NCBI GenBank assembly: GCA_013044195.1 | Contig: JABEUV010000277.1 | Span: 1-36,297, forward strand | Direction of reading: 5' to 3' | Length of the DNA stretch: 36,297 nucleotides | Origin: Elusimicrobiota bacterium | Lineage (GTDB): Bacteria > Elusimicrobiota > Elusimicrobia > UBA1565 > UBA9628 | Shown: piece after piece, positions 6,853 through 15,016 of the stretch | Numbering within the stretch: position 1 is the stretch's first letter | Layout: the number at the start of each line of letters is the position of its first letter | Position numbers and translations under genes: made by a program | The notes under the pieces: model-generated | The model's input: the letters and a program-made list of their open reading frames with translations, nothing else | What the model was told of the DNA's origin: nothing | Database searches by the model: none

Positions 6853-7758
6853 ATGACCGCGGACGCGCCGCGCCGCGCGCTCCCACCCTGGCTGAAGGTG
6901 GGACTTGCGACCGGGCCGAACGTCGCGCGGCTGAAGACGGCCTCGCGCTCGCGCGGGCTGTCCACGGTGTGCGAGGAAGCGCGCTGTCCGAATCTGGCGG
7001 AGTGCTGGGGCGGCGGCACGGCCACGTTCATGGTGATGGGCGACACCTGCACTCGCGGCTGTCGCTTTTGCTCCGTCGCGACAGCCGCGCGGCCGTCTTT
7101 GCCCGACCCGCAGGAGCCCTCAAAACTGGCCCTGACTTTAAAAGAAATGGCCGTGGAGTACGCCGTGCTGACCACGGTGTGCCGCGACGACTTGCCGGAT
7201 CAGGGCGCCTCTCACCTGGCGGCGTGCCTCCGTGAAGTGAAAGCGGTTTGCCCGGACATGAAGCTGGAAATGCTGCTCCAGGATTTTCGCGGCGACAAGT
7301 CGCTTTTGGAGCTCGTGCTGGGCGCGGGCGCCGACGTGATCGCCCACAACGTCGAGGTCGTGGAACGATTGACTTCGTCGGTGCGCGACGCGAAGGCGGG
7401 CTACCGCCAGTCCCTTGAAATCCTGGCCCACGCGAAGAAATATTCGCCGCAGACGCCGACGAAGACGTCCCTCATGCTCGGATTAGGGGAAACCGAAGCC
7501 GAATTGATTCAAACGTTCAAGGATATCCGTTCAGTCGGCACCGAGATCCTGACGCTCGGCCAGTACCTCAAGCCCACCGGCTCGCGCCACCACCTGCCCG
7601 TCGAGCGCTTCGTCCCGCCGGAGGAATTCGATCGCCTGGGAGAGCTGGCGCGAAGCCTGGGATTCTTGTACGTCGCCTCCGGACCGTTCGTACGTTCGTC
7701 GTATCGCGCCGCGGAACTATTCCTGAAGGGCCGCCTGGAGAAACCCGTTGCCGCTTAA
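6853..7758 (+). CDS. lipA: lipoyl synthase (radical SAM)
   Basis: A 301-residue lipoyl synthase that inserts two sulfurs into protein-bound octanoyl groups. The auxiliary cluster motif is Cys40-Cys45-Cys51 (CEEARCPNLAEC). The radical SAM motif is Cys66-Cys70-Cys73 (CTRGCRFC). The C-terminal RSSY serine that ligates the auxiliary cluster is present (FVRSSYRAAE). Length is typical. It sits between trxB and pdhA, and its last 11 nt overlap the TTG start of pdhA, so translation is likely coupled. Its targets are surely the lipoyl domains of pdhC in the same operon, with lipB completing the route. Confidence 0.97.
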   Translation: MTADAPRRALPPWLKVGLATGPNVARLKTASRSRGLSTVCEEARCPNLAECWGGGTATFMVMGDTCTRGCRFCSVATAARPSLPDPQEPSKLALTLKEMAVEYAVLTTVCRDDLPDQGASHLAACLREVKAVCPDMKLEMLLQDFRGDKSLLELVLGAGADVIAHNVEVVERLTSSVRDAKAGYRQSLEILAHAKKYSPQTPTKTSLMLGLGETEAELIQTFKDIRSVGTEILTLGQYLKPTGSRHHLPVERFVPPEEFDRLGELARSLGFLYVASGPFVRSSYRAAELFLKGRLEKPVAA

Positions 7759-8875
7759 AACCGTCGCGACGCACGCCGTCCAGCGCCTGGAAATACTCGC
7801 CTCGGACGGGACCGTCGACGCCAAGCTGATGCCGAAGGTCCAGGACGACCTCCTGCTCAAGATGTACCGGCTGATGTTCCAGATTCGCGCATTCGACGAG
7901 CGTGCGATCCTGCTCCAGCGCTCCGGACGCCTGGGAACCTACCCAATGATCACCGGCCAGGAGGCCACGCAGTGCGTGCCGCCGCTGTGCTTGAAGGCCA
8001 GCGACTGGGCCGTGCCCACCTACCGCGGCGGCGGTGTCTATTTCGCGCGCGGCATGCAGATGCGCCACGCGCTGCTCTACTGGGCCGGCGACGATCGCGG
8101 CACGCATTTTCCCGACGGCAACAACGACATGATGTTCTCCATCCCCGTGGGCACGCACCTCACGCAGGTCGCGGGCCTGGCCTGGGGGGAAAAGTTCAAG
8201 AAAAAGGGCGGCGTCGCGCTCACGTACTGCGGCGACGGCACGTCGTCCAAGGGCGACCTGCACGAGGCCCTGACCTTCGCCGGCCAGTTCAAGCTTCCGG
8301 CCATCTACATCATCGAAAACAACGGCTGGGCCATCTCCGTGCCGCGCGCGCGCCAGGCCGCCAGCGCCACTTTGGCGCAAAAGGCGTGGGGCTACGGCGT
8401 GGCGGGCATTCAAGTGGACGGCAACGACGCGCTGGCCGTTTATTCGGCGACGGCCGACGCGGTGGCGCGCGCGCGCCGCGGGGAAGGCACGACCCTCATC
8501 GAGTGCGAGACGTACCGAATGGGCCACCACACCACGGCCGACGACGCCGCGCGCTATCGAGACGCAAAGGACGTCGAGGCGTGGAAGAAGAAAGACCCGA
8601 TCTCCCGGTTCAAGAAATTTCTGACCGCGCGCAAGTTATGGAGCGACGCGAAGGAAAAGAATCTGACGGAAGAAACCAAGGCCTGGATCGACGGCGAGGT
8701 GAAGGCCTACGAAGAAACGCCGCCGCCCAACCCCTTGGACATGTTCGCCAACAACTACGAACACGCGACCTGGCCGCTGGTGGAACAGCGCGCCCAATTG
8801 GAAGAGCTTCTGAAGTTCAAGGGCGGCGCGAAGATATTGACCGAACTGCCTCCGACGGAAGGGAGGTTCCCGTGA
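7748..8875 (+). CDS. pdhA: pyruvate dehydrogenase E1 component, alpha subunit
   Basis: A 375-residue thiamine diphosphate-dependent E1 alpha subunit of the heterotetrameric (Gram-positive/mitochondrial) type. The ThDP motif is GDG at residue 162 followed by Asn-Asn at 191-192. YRGGGVYFARG, THFPDG and QKAWGYGVAGIQVDGND are E1-alpha hallmarks, and RMGHHTTADD matches the phosphorylation-loop region. The start is TTG at 7748 inside the end of lipA, preceded by GGAG at 7736-7739; the next ATG lies well inside conserved sequence. The closest resemblance I recall is Bacillus PdhA. A branched-chain or acetoin dehydrogenase is the alternative, but a complete set with lipA and lipB favours pyruvate. 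Confidence 0.92.
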   Translation: MPLKTVATHAVQRLEILASDGTVDAKLMPKVQDDLLLKMYRLMFQIRAFDERAILLQRSGRLGTYPMITGQEATQCVPPLCLKASDWAVPTYRGGGVYFARGMQMRHALLYWAGDDRGTHFPDGNNDMMFSIPVGTHLTQVAGLAWGEKFKKKGGVALTYCGDGTSSKGDLHEALTFAGQFKLPAIYIIENNGWAISVPRARQAASATLAQKAWGYGVAGIQVDGNDALAVYSATADAVARARRGEGTTLIECETYRMGHHTTADDAARYRDAKDVEAWKKKDPISRFKKFLTARKLWSDAKEKNLTEETKAWIDGEVKAYEETPPPNPLDMFANNYEHATWPLVEQRAQLEELLKFKGGAKILTELPPTEGRFP

Positions 8876-9876
8876 AGACCGCCGCGCCGCCCAAGACGCG
8901 CACGCTGAACCTGGTGACCGCCGTCAACGAGGCGCTCGACCTGGCGCTGGCCGCCGACGAGCGCGTGATGATTTTGGGAGAAGACGTGGGCCGCAACGGC
9001 GGGGTGTTTCGCGCCACCGACGGCCTGTGGAAGAAGTACGGCGACGCGCGCGTCGTCGACACGCCGCTGGCCGAGATCGGCATCATGGGAAGCGCCATCG
9101 GCCTGGCCGTCAACGGCATGAAGCCCATCGCCGAAATCCAGTTCGACGGCTTCATGCCTTCGGTGTTCGACCAGGTAGTCTGCCACCTGGGCCGCATCCG
9201 CAGCCGTTCGCGCGGCAAGCTGTCCGTGCCCTTGATCCTGCGCGCGCCGCACGGCGGCCTCATCCACGCGCCGGAGCATCACTCGGAAAGCCCCGAGGCC
9301 TACTTCTGCCACACGCCCGGCATCAAAGTAGTCATCCCGTCCACACCTTATGACGCCAAAGGCCTTCTGCTGGCCGCCGTCGAGTCTCCCGATCCCGTGG
9401 TCTTCTTCGAGCCGAAGCTTCTCTATCGCTCCGCCGTGGGCGAAGTGCCCTCCGGTCACTACACCGTGCCCATCGGCAAGGCCCGACTGGTTCAAGAAGG
9501 CAGCGACCTCACGATCCTGACCTGGGGTGCCATGACGGTCACGTCCCAGAAAGCCGCGGCCAGGCTCGCGCAAGAAGACGGAGCTTCCATCGAGATCGTC
9601 GATCTGCGCACCCTCTCGCCGCTGGACCTGGAGACGATCCTGTCGTCCGTCGGCAAAACCGGCCGTTGCGTGATCGCGCACGAAGCTCCGAACACCGGCT
9701 CCTGGGCCGCGGAGCTCTCCGCGCTGATCGCCGAGCGCGCGTTGCTCAAGCTGCTGGCCCCGGTGGAGCGCGTGGGCGGCTGGGACATCCGCATGCCGCT
9801 CTTCCGCCTGGAGCAATACTACATTCCGGACGCGGACCGCGTGGTGCTGGCGGCGCGAAAGGCGTTGAGATTCTAA
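8872..9876 (+). CDS. pdhB: pyruvate dehydrogenase E1 component, beta subunit
   Basis: A 334-residue E1 beta subunit that pairs with pdhA to decarboxylate the 2-oxoacid. Hallmarks are GEDVGRNGGVFRAT, DTPLAEIGIMGSAIGLA, EIQFDGF, RAPHGGLIHAPEHHSESPE with the conserved histidines of the active site, and KLLYRS. The open frame runs far upstream, but the true start is GTG at 8872, overlapping the pdhA stop (GTGA) and preceded by GGGAGG at 8861-8866. pdhC follows after 11 nt. Confidence 0.95.
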   Translation: MKTAAPPKTRTLNLVTAVNEALDLALAADERVMILGEDVGRNGGVFRATDGLWKKYGDARVVDTPLAEIGIMGSAIGLAVNGMKPIAEIQFDGFMPSVFDQVVCHLGRIRSRSRGKLSVPLILRAPHGGLIHAPEHHSESPEAYFCHTPGIKVVIPSTPYDAKGLLLAAVESPDPVVFFEPKLLYRSAVGEVPSGHYTVPIGKARLVQEGSDLTILTWGAMTVTSQKAAARLAQEDGASIEIVDLRTLSPLDLETILSSVGKTGRCVIAHEAPNTGSWAAELSALIAERALLKLLAPVERVGGWDIRMPLFRLEQYYIPDADRVVLAARKALRF

Positions 9877-9887
9877 AAAGGACTCCC

Positions 9888-11645
9888 ATGAACTTCGAAT
9901 TCAAGCTGCCCGACATCGGCGAAGGCCTGGTCGAGGGCGAGATCGTGAAATGGTTCGTCAAGGAGGGGGACACCGTCGCGGAGAACCAGCCGCTGGCCTC
10001 GGTGCTGACCGACAAGGCCGAGGTGGAAATCCCCAGCCCGAAATCGGGCAAGATTCTCAAGCTCTTCGGCAAGCCCGGCGAGAAGATCAAGGTGCACGCG
10101 CCGCTGGCCACGTTCGAGGTCGGCGGCAACGGCGGCGCGCCCGCGCCCGTCGCGGCCACGCCGGCCGCGGCTCAGGTGAAGTCGAACGGGAAAGCGGCGA
10201 CGGCGGAAAAGCCCGCGACGGCCGCCAAGGCTGCCGCGGCCTCCGCGCCGCCGGCATCCGCCCCCGGCGGATTTGTTTTCGTCCTCCCGGACATCGGCGA
10301 AGGCTTGGTCGAAGGCGAACTGGTCAAGTGGCACGTGAAGGTCGGCGAGTCCGTCTCCGAAAACCAGCCTCTCGCCGCTGTGCTCACCGACAAGGCCGAA
10401 GTCGAAATTCCGTCGCCGAAGACAGGCACGATTGCCGTCCTGCACGCCAAGCCCGGCGAAAAAGTGAAGGTCCACTCCCCGCTGGTCACGTTCTCCGGCG
10501 TGGCGGGCGCGGGTCCCGCGCCCGTGAAGGCGGCCGCGGCCGAGGCACCCGCCGCCGTCGCCGCTCCGGCGCGCGCCGCCGCCAAGCAAACCGACGTCTC
10601 GGCCACGCCGCGGGTGCGGCAATTGGCCAAAACCATGGGCCTCGACATCACGCTGATCGCGGGCACGGGTCCCGATGGACGAATTCTGGAAAGCGACGTG
10701 AAGAATTTAAAAGGGAACAGCCCCGCCCCGGCCGTCGCGGGCGGCCCCGTCAACGCGACGCCGGCCGTGCGCGCGCTGGCCGCGCAGTTGGGCGTCAATA
10801 TCACCGCGCTCAAAGGCACCGGTCCCGGCGGCCGAGTCTCCGAAAGCGACGTGCGCGCCGCCGCGCCGAAAAGCGCGCGGCCCGCCGCCGCGGGCCCCGC
10901 CGCCAAGTCCGCGCCGGGCCCGCTGTCCCTGTCGCCCGCCGGAGTGCCCTCGCAGGGCGAGGAGAAAATCCCGTTTGTCGGCATACGCCGCAAGATCGCC
11001 GAGAAGATGGCTCAGTCCAAGCACACGGTCGCCGACGTCACGCACATGGACGAATGCGACATGACCGCCTTACTGGCCCTGCGCGATGAACTGAAGCCCG
11101 AGGCGGCCAAGCGCGGCGTGAAGCTGACCTTCCTGCCTTTCATCATCAAGGCGCTGACCAAGGCGCTGGCGGAGTTCCCGGCGTTCAACGCCTCGCTCAA
11201 CGAGGCGGCGGGAGAGATCGTCGTCAAGCGCTACTACAACGTCGGCATCGCCGTGGCGGCACCCCAAGGCCTAGTCGTGCCCAACATCAAGGGCGCCGAC
11301 GGACGCGACCTGTTCGGCTTGGCCGCCGAGGTCAACGCGCTGGCCGAAAAGGTCCGCGCGGGTAAGATCGAAGTCGCAGCGCTTCAGGGCGGCACGTTCA
11401 CGATCACGAACATCGGCCCCATCGGCGGCCTGTTCGCCACGCCGATCGTCAACCACCCGGAGGTCGCCATCCTGGGGCTCATGAAGCTGCAGAAGCGCCC
11501 CGTGGTGCGCGACGGCGGCATCGCCATCCGCGACATGATGAACCTGGTACTGTCCTTCGACCACCGAGTGACCGACGGGGCCGACGCCGCGAACTTCATG
11601 AATTCCATCATCAAATATCTCGAGAACCCGCGCACACTCCTCTAA
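9888..11645 (+). CDS. pdhC: dihydrolipoamide acetyltransferase (E2) with two lipoyl and two subunit-binding domains
   Basis: A 585-residue E2. Two lipoyl domains carry the target lysines in TDKAEVEIPS, Lys43 and Lys169. After Ala/Pro-rich linkers come two separate peripheral-subunit-binding-type modules, at about 239-274 (ATPRVRQLAKTMGLDI, GPDGRILESDV) and about 289-325 (ATPAVRALAAQLGVNI, GPGGRVSESDV). The catalytic acyltransferase domain starts near 357 and has the active-site DHRVTDG with His559 and Asp563. One binding module is usual; two in tandem is odd and may raise the E1/E3 load or give one site to each partner. The ATG at 9888 follows a weak AAGGA. lpdA starts 10 nt after the stop. 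Confidence 0.95.
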   Translation: MNFEFKLPDIGEGLVEGEIVKWFVKEGDTVAENQPLASVLTDKAEVEIPSPKSGKILKLFGKPGEKIKVHAPLATFEVGGNGGAPAPVAATPAAAQVKSNGKAATAEKPATAAKAAAASAPPASAPGGFVFVLPDIGEGLVEGELVKWHVKVGESVSENQPLAAVLTDKAEVEIPSPKTGTIAVLHAKPGEKVKVHSPLVTFSGVAGAGPAPVKAAAAEAPAAVAAPARAAAKQTDVSATPRVRQLAKTMGLDITLIAGTGPDGRILESDVKNLKGNSPAPAVAGGPVNATPAVRALAAQLGVNITALKGTGPGGRVSESDVRAAAPKSARPAAAGPAAKSAPGPLSLSPAGVPSQGEEKIPFVGIRRKIAEKMAQSKHTVADVTHMDECDMTALLALRDELKPEAAKRGVKLTFLPFIIKALTKALAEFPAFNASLNEAAGEIVVKRYYNVGIAVAAPQGLVVPNIKGADGRDLFGLAAEVNALAEKVRAGKIEVAALQGGTFTITNIGPIGGLFATPIVNHPEVAILGLMKLQKRPVVRDGGIAIRDMMNLVLSFDHRVTDGADAANFMNSIIKYLENPRTLL

Positions 11646-11655
11646 GAGGCCACTC

Positions 11656-13083
11656 ATGTCCACCAAAACAGACGTTCTCATCGTCGGAGGCGGGCCCGGC
11701 GGCTATGTCGCGGCCATCAAGCTGGGCCAGCTCGGCAAACGCTCGGTGCTGGTCGACCGCGACAAGCTGGGCGGCGAGTGCCTGAATTACGGATGCATCC
11801 CGTCCAAGGCATTAATATCCGCAGCGGGCAACGCCTACAAGTCGAAAAAGGCCAAGGAGGCCGGCTTCGACGGCGGCGCGGCGCCGAAGCTGGACTGGGA
11901 GAAGGTCGTGGCCTGGAAGGGACAGATGATCGGCGGCTTCGTCAAGAACGTGGGCGTCTTAGTCAAAGGCAACAAGAGCGAGTTCATCAACGGCACGGTG
12001 AAGTTCACCGGCAAGAACACCGCGCTGATCGCCAAGCCCGACGGCTCCGAGGACGTGGAATTCGAACACGCGATCATCGCCACCGGCTCCGAGCCGATGG
12101 GCATCCCGGGCTTCGCCGTCGACGGCGAGAACGTCGTCGGCTCCAAGGAAGCGCTCGACCTTCAAAAACCTCCGGAGGCGCTGGCCGTGATCGGCGGCGG
12201 CGTGATCGGTTTGGAGATCGGGACCTTCTTCGCCAAACTCGGGACCAAGGTCACTGTCATCGAGTTCACCGACGCGCTTCTGCCCGTCATCGAGCGCGAC
12301 ATGTCCTCCATCGTCGCGCGCGGCCTGACGAAGCTGGGCGTGGACGTCCTGCTGGGCTCCAAGGCCAAGTCGTGGGCCAAGAAGGGCAAGCGCCTGGAGC
12401 TTTCCGTCGAGACGCCGGAAGGGGAGAAGAAAATCTCCTGCGACAAGATACTGCTGGCCGTGGGCCGCATGCCGCGCAGCAAGGGCCTGGGGCTTGAAAA
12501 ACTGGGCGTGGAGCTGGACCGGCGCGGGCACATCACGGTGGACAGCGAGATGCTGTCCAGCGTGGACAACATCTATGCGATCGGCGACGTGGTCGGCCAG
12601 CCCTACCTCGCGCACAAGGCCAGCCGCGAGGGCATTCTCGCCGCCCAGTCCATCGCCGGACGTCCGCTGGAGCCGCGCGGCGCCGTGCCGTGGGCGGTGT
12701 TCACCGACCCGGAGATCTCCTGGGTGGGACAGACCGAGGCCGAGGCGAAGGCGGCCGGGATCGCGACCGTCGTGGGCAAGTTCCCGTTCGCGGCCTCCGG
12801 CCGCGCGCAGGCCGTGCGCGAGACCGAGGGCTTCTGCAAGGTCGTCGCGGAAAAGTCCGGCGGGCGCATTTTGGGCGCGGGTTTCGTCGGTGCCAACGCC
12901 GCGGACCTGATCGGCGAGGCGTGCCTGGCCGTGTCGATGGGCGCGACCCTGGAGCAGGTGGCGCAAACCATACACCCGCATCCCACCTTGAACGAAGTAT
13001 TTGCGGAAGCCTGCGAGGCCGCGCTCGGCCATCCCATCCACATCCTGCAGATCAAGCGCGAGGCGCCGCCGGTCGCCGCGTAA
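11656..13083 (+). CDS. lpdA: dihydrolipoyl dehydrogenase (E3)
   Basis: A 475-residue FAD disulfide oxidoreductase that reoxidises dihydrolipoyl groups with NAD+. It shows GGGPGGYVAA at the FAD site, the redox cysteines Cys42 and Cys47 (CLNYGC), the NAD loop VIGGGVIGLEIG, the FAD motif IYAIGDVVG and the C-terminal catalytic His442/Glu447 (HPHPTLNE). Full length. AGAGG lies just before the ATG. lipB starts 6 nt after the stop, in the same operon. Confidence 0.97.
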   Translation: MSTKTDVLIVGGGPGGYVAAIKLGQLGKRSVLVDRDKLGGECLNYGCIPSKALISAAGNAYKSKKAKEAGFDGGAAPKLDWEKVVAWKGQMIGGFVKNVGVLVKGNKSEFINGTVKFTGKNTALIAKPDGSEDVEFEHAIIATGSEPMGIPGFAVDGENVVGSKEALDLQKPPEALAVIGGGVIGLEIGTFFAKLGTKVTVIEFTDALLPVIERDMSSIVARGLTKLGVDVLLGSKAKSWAKKGKRLELSVETPEGEKKISCDKILLAVGRMPRSKGLGLEKLGVELDRRGHITVDSEMLSSVDNIYAIGDVVGQPYLAHKASREGILAAQSIAGRPLEPRGAVPWAVFTDPEISWVGQTEAEAKAAGIATVVGKFPFAASGRAQAVRETEGFCKVVAEKSGGRILGAGFVGANAADLIGEACLAVSMGATLEQVAQTIHPHPTLNEVFAEACEAALGHPIHILQIKREAPPVAA

Positions 13084-13089
13084 GAGCGG

Positions 13090-13707
13090 ATGCTGATCCG
13101 CGACCTCGGGCTCAAGGACTACGTCGAGGTCTGGAACCTCCAGCGCAAGCTGGTCTTCGAGCGCGGTCAGGGCGACGCGCCGGACACGGTCCTGCTCTGC
13201 CAGCACCCGCCGGTCTACACCATCGGCCGCTCGTCGAATCAAGACGTGCCGGAGGACCTGCCCGACCCCGTCCACCGCATCGAGCGCGGCGGCGACCTGA
13301 CCTGGCACGGCCCCGGACAACTGGTCGGCTACCCGATCCTGAAACTTTCCGAGCACGGCCTGGGCGCACGCTCCTACCTGCGCGCGCTGGAGGCCGTCCT
13401 GAGCGAGGCCGTCCGCCCGTTCGGCGTGGACGCGGGCGTGGTTCGGGGATTTACCGGCCTGTGGGTGGGACGACGGAAACTAGCGTCCATTGGCGTGGCC
13501 GTGCGCGGCGGCGTCACTTATCACGGCTTCGCGCTGAACGTCAACAACTCGCTGTCGGCCTTCCACCGCATCAATCCCTGCCGCCTGGAATCCGACGCGA
13601 TGACGACCATGCACGCGGTCCTGGGCCGCCCCGTCGACGAGCACACGCTCACCCAGGCCGTCGCCGCCGCGCTGCTGGAGCACTTCGGCCGCGCGACCGC
13701 GCGCTGA
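13090..13707 (+). CDS. lipB: lipoyl(octanoyl) transferase
   Basis: A 205-residue LipB that moves octanoyl groups from acyl carrier protein to lipoyl-domain lysines. Motifs are HPPVYTIGR, RGGDLTWHGPGQLVGYP, the catalytic Lys130 in RKLASIGVAVR and the catalytic Cys164 in INPCRLESDAMT. It closes the trxB-lipA-pdhABC-lpdA-lipB operon, which therefore contains the complete endogenous lipoylation route along with its substrate protein. A copy of the palindromic repeat begins 4 nt after its stop. Confidence 0.96.
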   Translation: MLIRDLGLKDYVEVWNLQRKLVFERGQGDAPDTVLLCQHPPVYTIGRSSNQDVPEDLPDPVHRIERGGDLTWHGPGQLVGYPILKLSEHGLGARSYLRALEAVLSEAVRPFGVDAGVVRGFTGLWVGRRKLASIGVAVRGGVTYHGFALNVNNSLSAFHRINPCRLESDAMTTMHAVLGRPVDEHTLTQAVAAALLEHFGRATAR

Positions 13708-13711
13708 ACTT

Positions 13712-13744
13712 CGCTATCACCGGTGCCACGGATTAGCGTTAGCG
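13712..13744 (-). repeat. palindromic repeat family, copy 3 (3' of lipB)
   Basis: Bases 13714-13742 are the reverse complement of copy 1 with 27 of 29 matches. In the direction of lipB the copy reads CTATCACCGGTG and ends GCGTTAG. It can fold as a hairpin with outer arms CGCTA and TAGCG and inner CCG/CGG. Position and orientation relative to the upstream gene are the same as for copy 1, which suggests a 3'-end element such as a terminator or stabiliser. There is no run of T after the hairpin. Confidence 0.72.
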
Positions 13745-13797
13745 ACGTCGCCGGCGCGCGTTGGCCGCAGACATCCCCGTGCGAAACAAAAAATCGT

Positions 13798-13803
13798 TAG
13801 AAT
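13798..13803 (+). promoter_or_regulatory. -10 box predicting a leaderless mRNA
   Basis: TAGAAT is followed by 7 nt and the GTG at 13811. The surrounding bases are AT-rich (AAACAAAAAATCG upstream). No Shine-Dalgarno sequence is present, and the GTG begins a clean signal peptide. Confidence 0.5.
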
Positions 13804-13810
13804 AAACGTC

Positions 13811-14998
13811 GTGAAAGCATTCGCCATCCTGCTCGTTTTTCTTTTCGCCGCGTCCGCCGCGCGCGCGGAGTTCCGCGTGCCGGGCTATGAGCTGGTGTAT
13901 TCGTATCCGGCGGAAACCACGCTCGCCGAGCCCGACCTGCGCCAAGCGCAGGACGTGTGGCCGCAGATGTTCGACGCGGCCAAAACCACGATCGACCTCA
14001 ACGAGTTCTACGTCACGCCGTCGACCGGCGGGGCGCTGGAGCCGTCGCTGGCGGCGCTGGAGCGGGCGGGGGCGCGCGGCGTGAAGATCCGCGTCCTGCT
14101 GGAAGGGAAGTTCGCGCGTCAGTCCGCGGACGGCATCGCGCGGCTGAAGGCGATACCGGGGCTGGAATTGCGTCTGCTCACATGGTCGAAGGTGCAGGGG
14201 GCGGGAATACTTCACGCCAAATACTTCGTCGTCGACTCCACGCGCGCGTTCGTGGGCAGCCAGAACTTCGACTGGCGCTCGCTGGCGCATATTCATGAGC
14301 TGGGGCTGGCCGTTGACGATCCGGCCGTCGTGGCCAAGACCGCGGAGCTGTTCGCGCACGACTGGGCGTTGGCGGATTCCAAAGGTGCCTCCACCCCAGA
14401 CAACCTGGACCGCCCGCTGTTCGACCGCACGCCGCGCGCGTACCTGGTCGCCAGCCCCTGGCGCTTCAACCCGCCGGACATCGGGGATTCGGAGTCGGAA
14501 CTGGTTCGCCTCATCGGCGACGCGCGCGAGCGCCTCGACATCCAAGTCATGGAGTATGCCCCGCTCAGCTTCGGCTCGCCCAAACGCTTCTATCCGCCCA
14601 TCGACAACGCCTTGCGCGCCGCCGCGGTGCGCGGCGTCAAGGTGCGCCTGCTGGTCTCCGACTGGAGCCTGCGCGGGCAAGCCCTGGCGCACCTGCAAAG
14701 CCTTGCCCTACTGCCGAACGTAGAGATTCGCGTGATCACCATTCCGCCCGCCGCATCCGGACCCATCCCGTACGCGCGCGTGTGCCATTCCAAGTACATG
14801 GTCGTCGACGGCCGCACGCTGTGGCTGGGGACCAGCAATTGGACCGGCGGCTACCTGGACGACGCGCGCAACGTCGAGGTCGTGGTCAAGGACGCGGCAC
14901 TCGCCGCGCGCGCCGCGGCGGTGCAGAAGCATCTCTGGGACTCGGTCTATTCGGCGGCTCTGCCGACCCCGAAGGCCTATTCCCAGCCGGCGCCTTGA
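13811..14998 (+). CDS. secreted phospholipase D-family protein
   Basis: A 395-residue protein with a signal peptide (MKAFAILLVFLFAASAARA, cleavage expected near residue 20). It has two complete HKD motifs: His135 in HAKYFVVD followed by GSQNFD, and His326 in HSKYMVVD followed by GTSNWT. The two-HKD layout, with the second half WLGTSNWTGGY, resembles PLD3/PLD4-like and other extracytoplasmic PLD-family proteins, which can be phosphodiesterases or nucleases; substrate not predictable. It starts with GTG from its own probable promoter and is followed after 18 bp by an MFS transporter that has its own -10 box. It may act in the periplasm, releasing phosphorylated compounds that the next gene could import; this is inference. 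Confidence 0.88.
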   Translation: MKAFAILLVFLFAASAARAEFRVPGYELVYSYPAETTLAEPDLRQAQDVWPQMFDAAKTTIDLNEFYVTPSTGGALEPSLAALERAGARGVKIRVLLEGKFARQSADGIARLKAIPGLELRLLTWSKVQGAGILHAKYFVVDSTRAFVGSQNFDWRSLAHIHELGLAVDDPAVVAKTAELFAHDWALADSKGASTPDNLDRPLFDRTPRAYLVASPWRFNPPDIGDSESELVRLIGDARERLDIQVMEYAPLSFGSPKRFYPPIDNALRAAAVRGVKVRLLVSDWSLRGQALAHLQSLALLPNVEIRVITIPPAASGPIPYARVCHSKYMVVDGRTLWLGTSNWTGGYLDDARNVEVVVKDAALAARAAAVQKHLWDSVYSAALPTPKAYSQPAP

Positions 14999-15003
14999 CG
15001 CGG

Positions 15004-15009
15004 TAGAAT
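15004..15009 (+). promoter_or_regulatory. -10 box predicting a leaderless mRNA
   Basis: TAGAAT ends 7 nt before the ATG at 15017. An in-frame ATG at 15008 overlaps the -10 box itself and would lie upstream of the predicted transcription start, so 15017 is the better start. Confidence 0.5.
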
Positions 15010-15016
15010 GTCCGTC

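Noticed and set aside
5895-7175. 426-residue minus-strand frame over trxB and lipA
   Set aside because: It is a His- and Gly-rich shadow of two well-defined genes, caused by high GC at third positions.
11959-13356. 465-residue minus-strand frame over lpdA and lipB
   Set aside because: Antisense shadow; no motifs, while the plus strand encodes an intact dihydrolipoyl dehydrogenase and LipB.
5807-13744. Composite transposon defined by the two repeat copies
   Set aside because: No transposase, no target-site duplication and no long terminal inverted repeats; a third copy lies outside the block.
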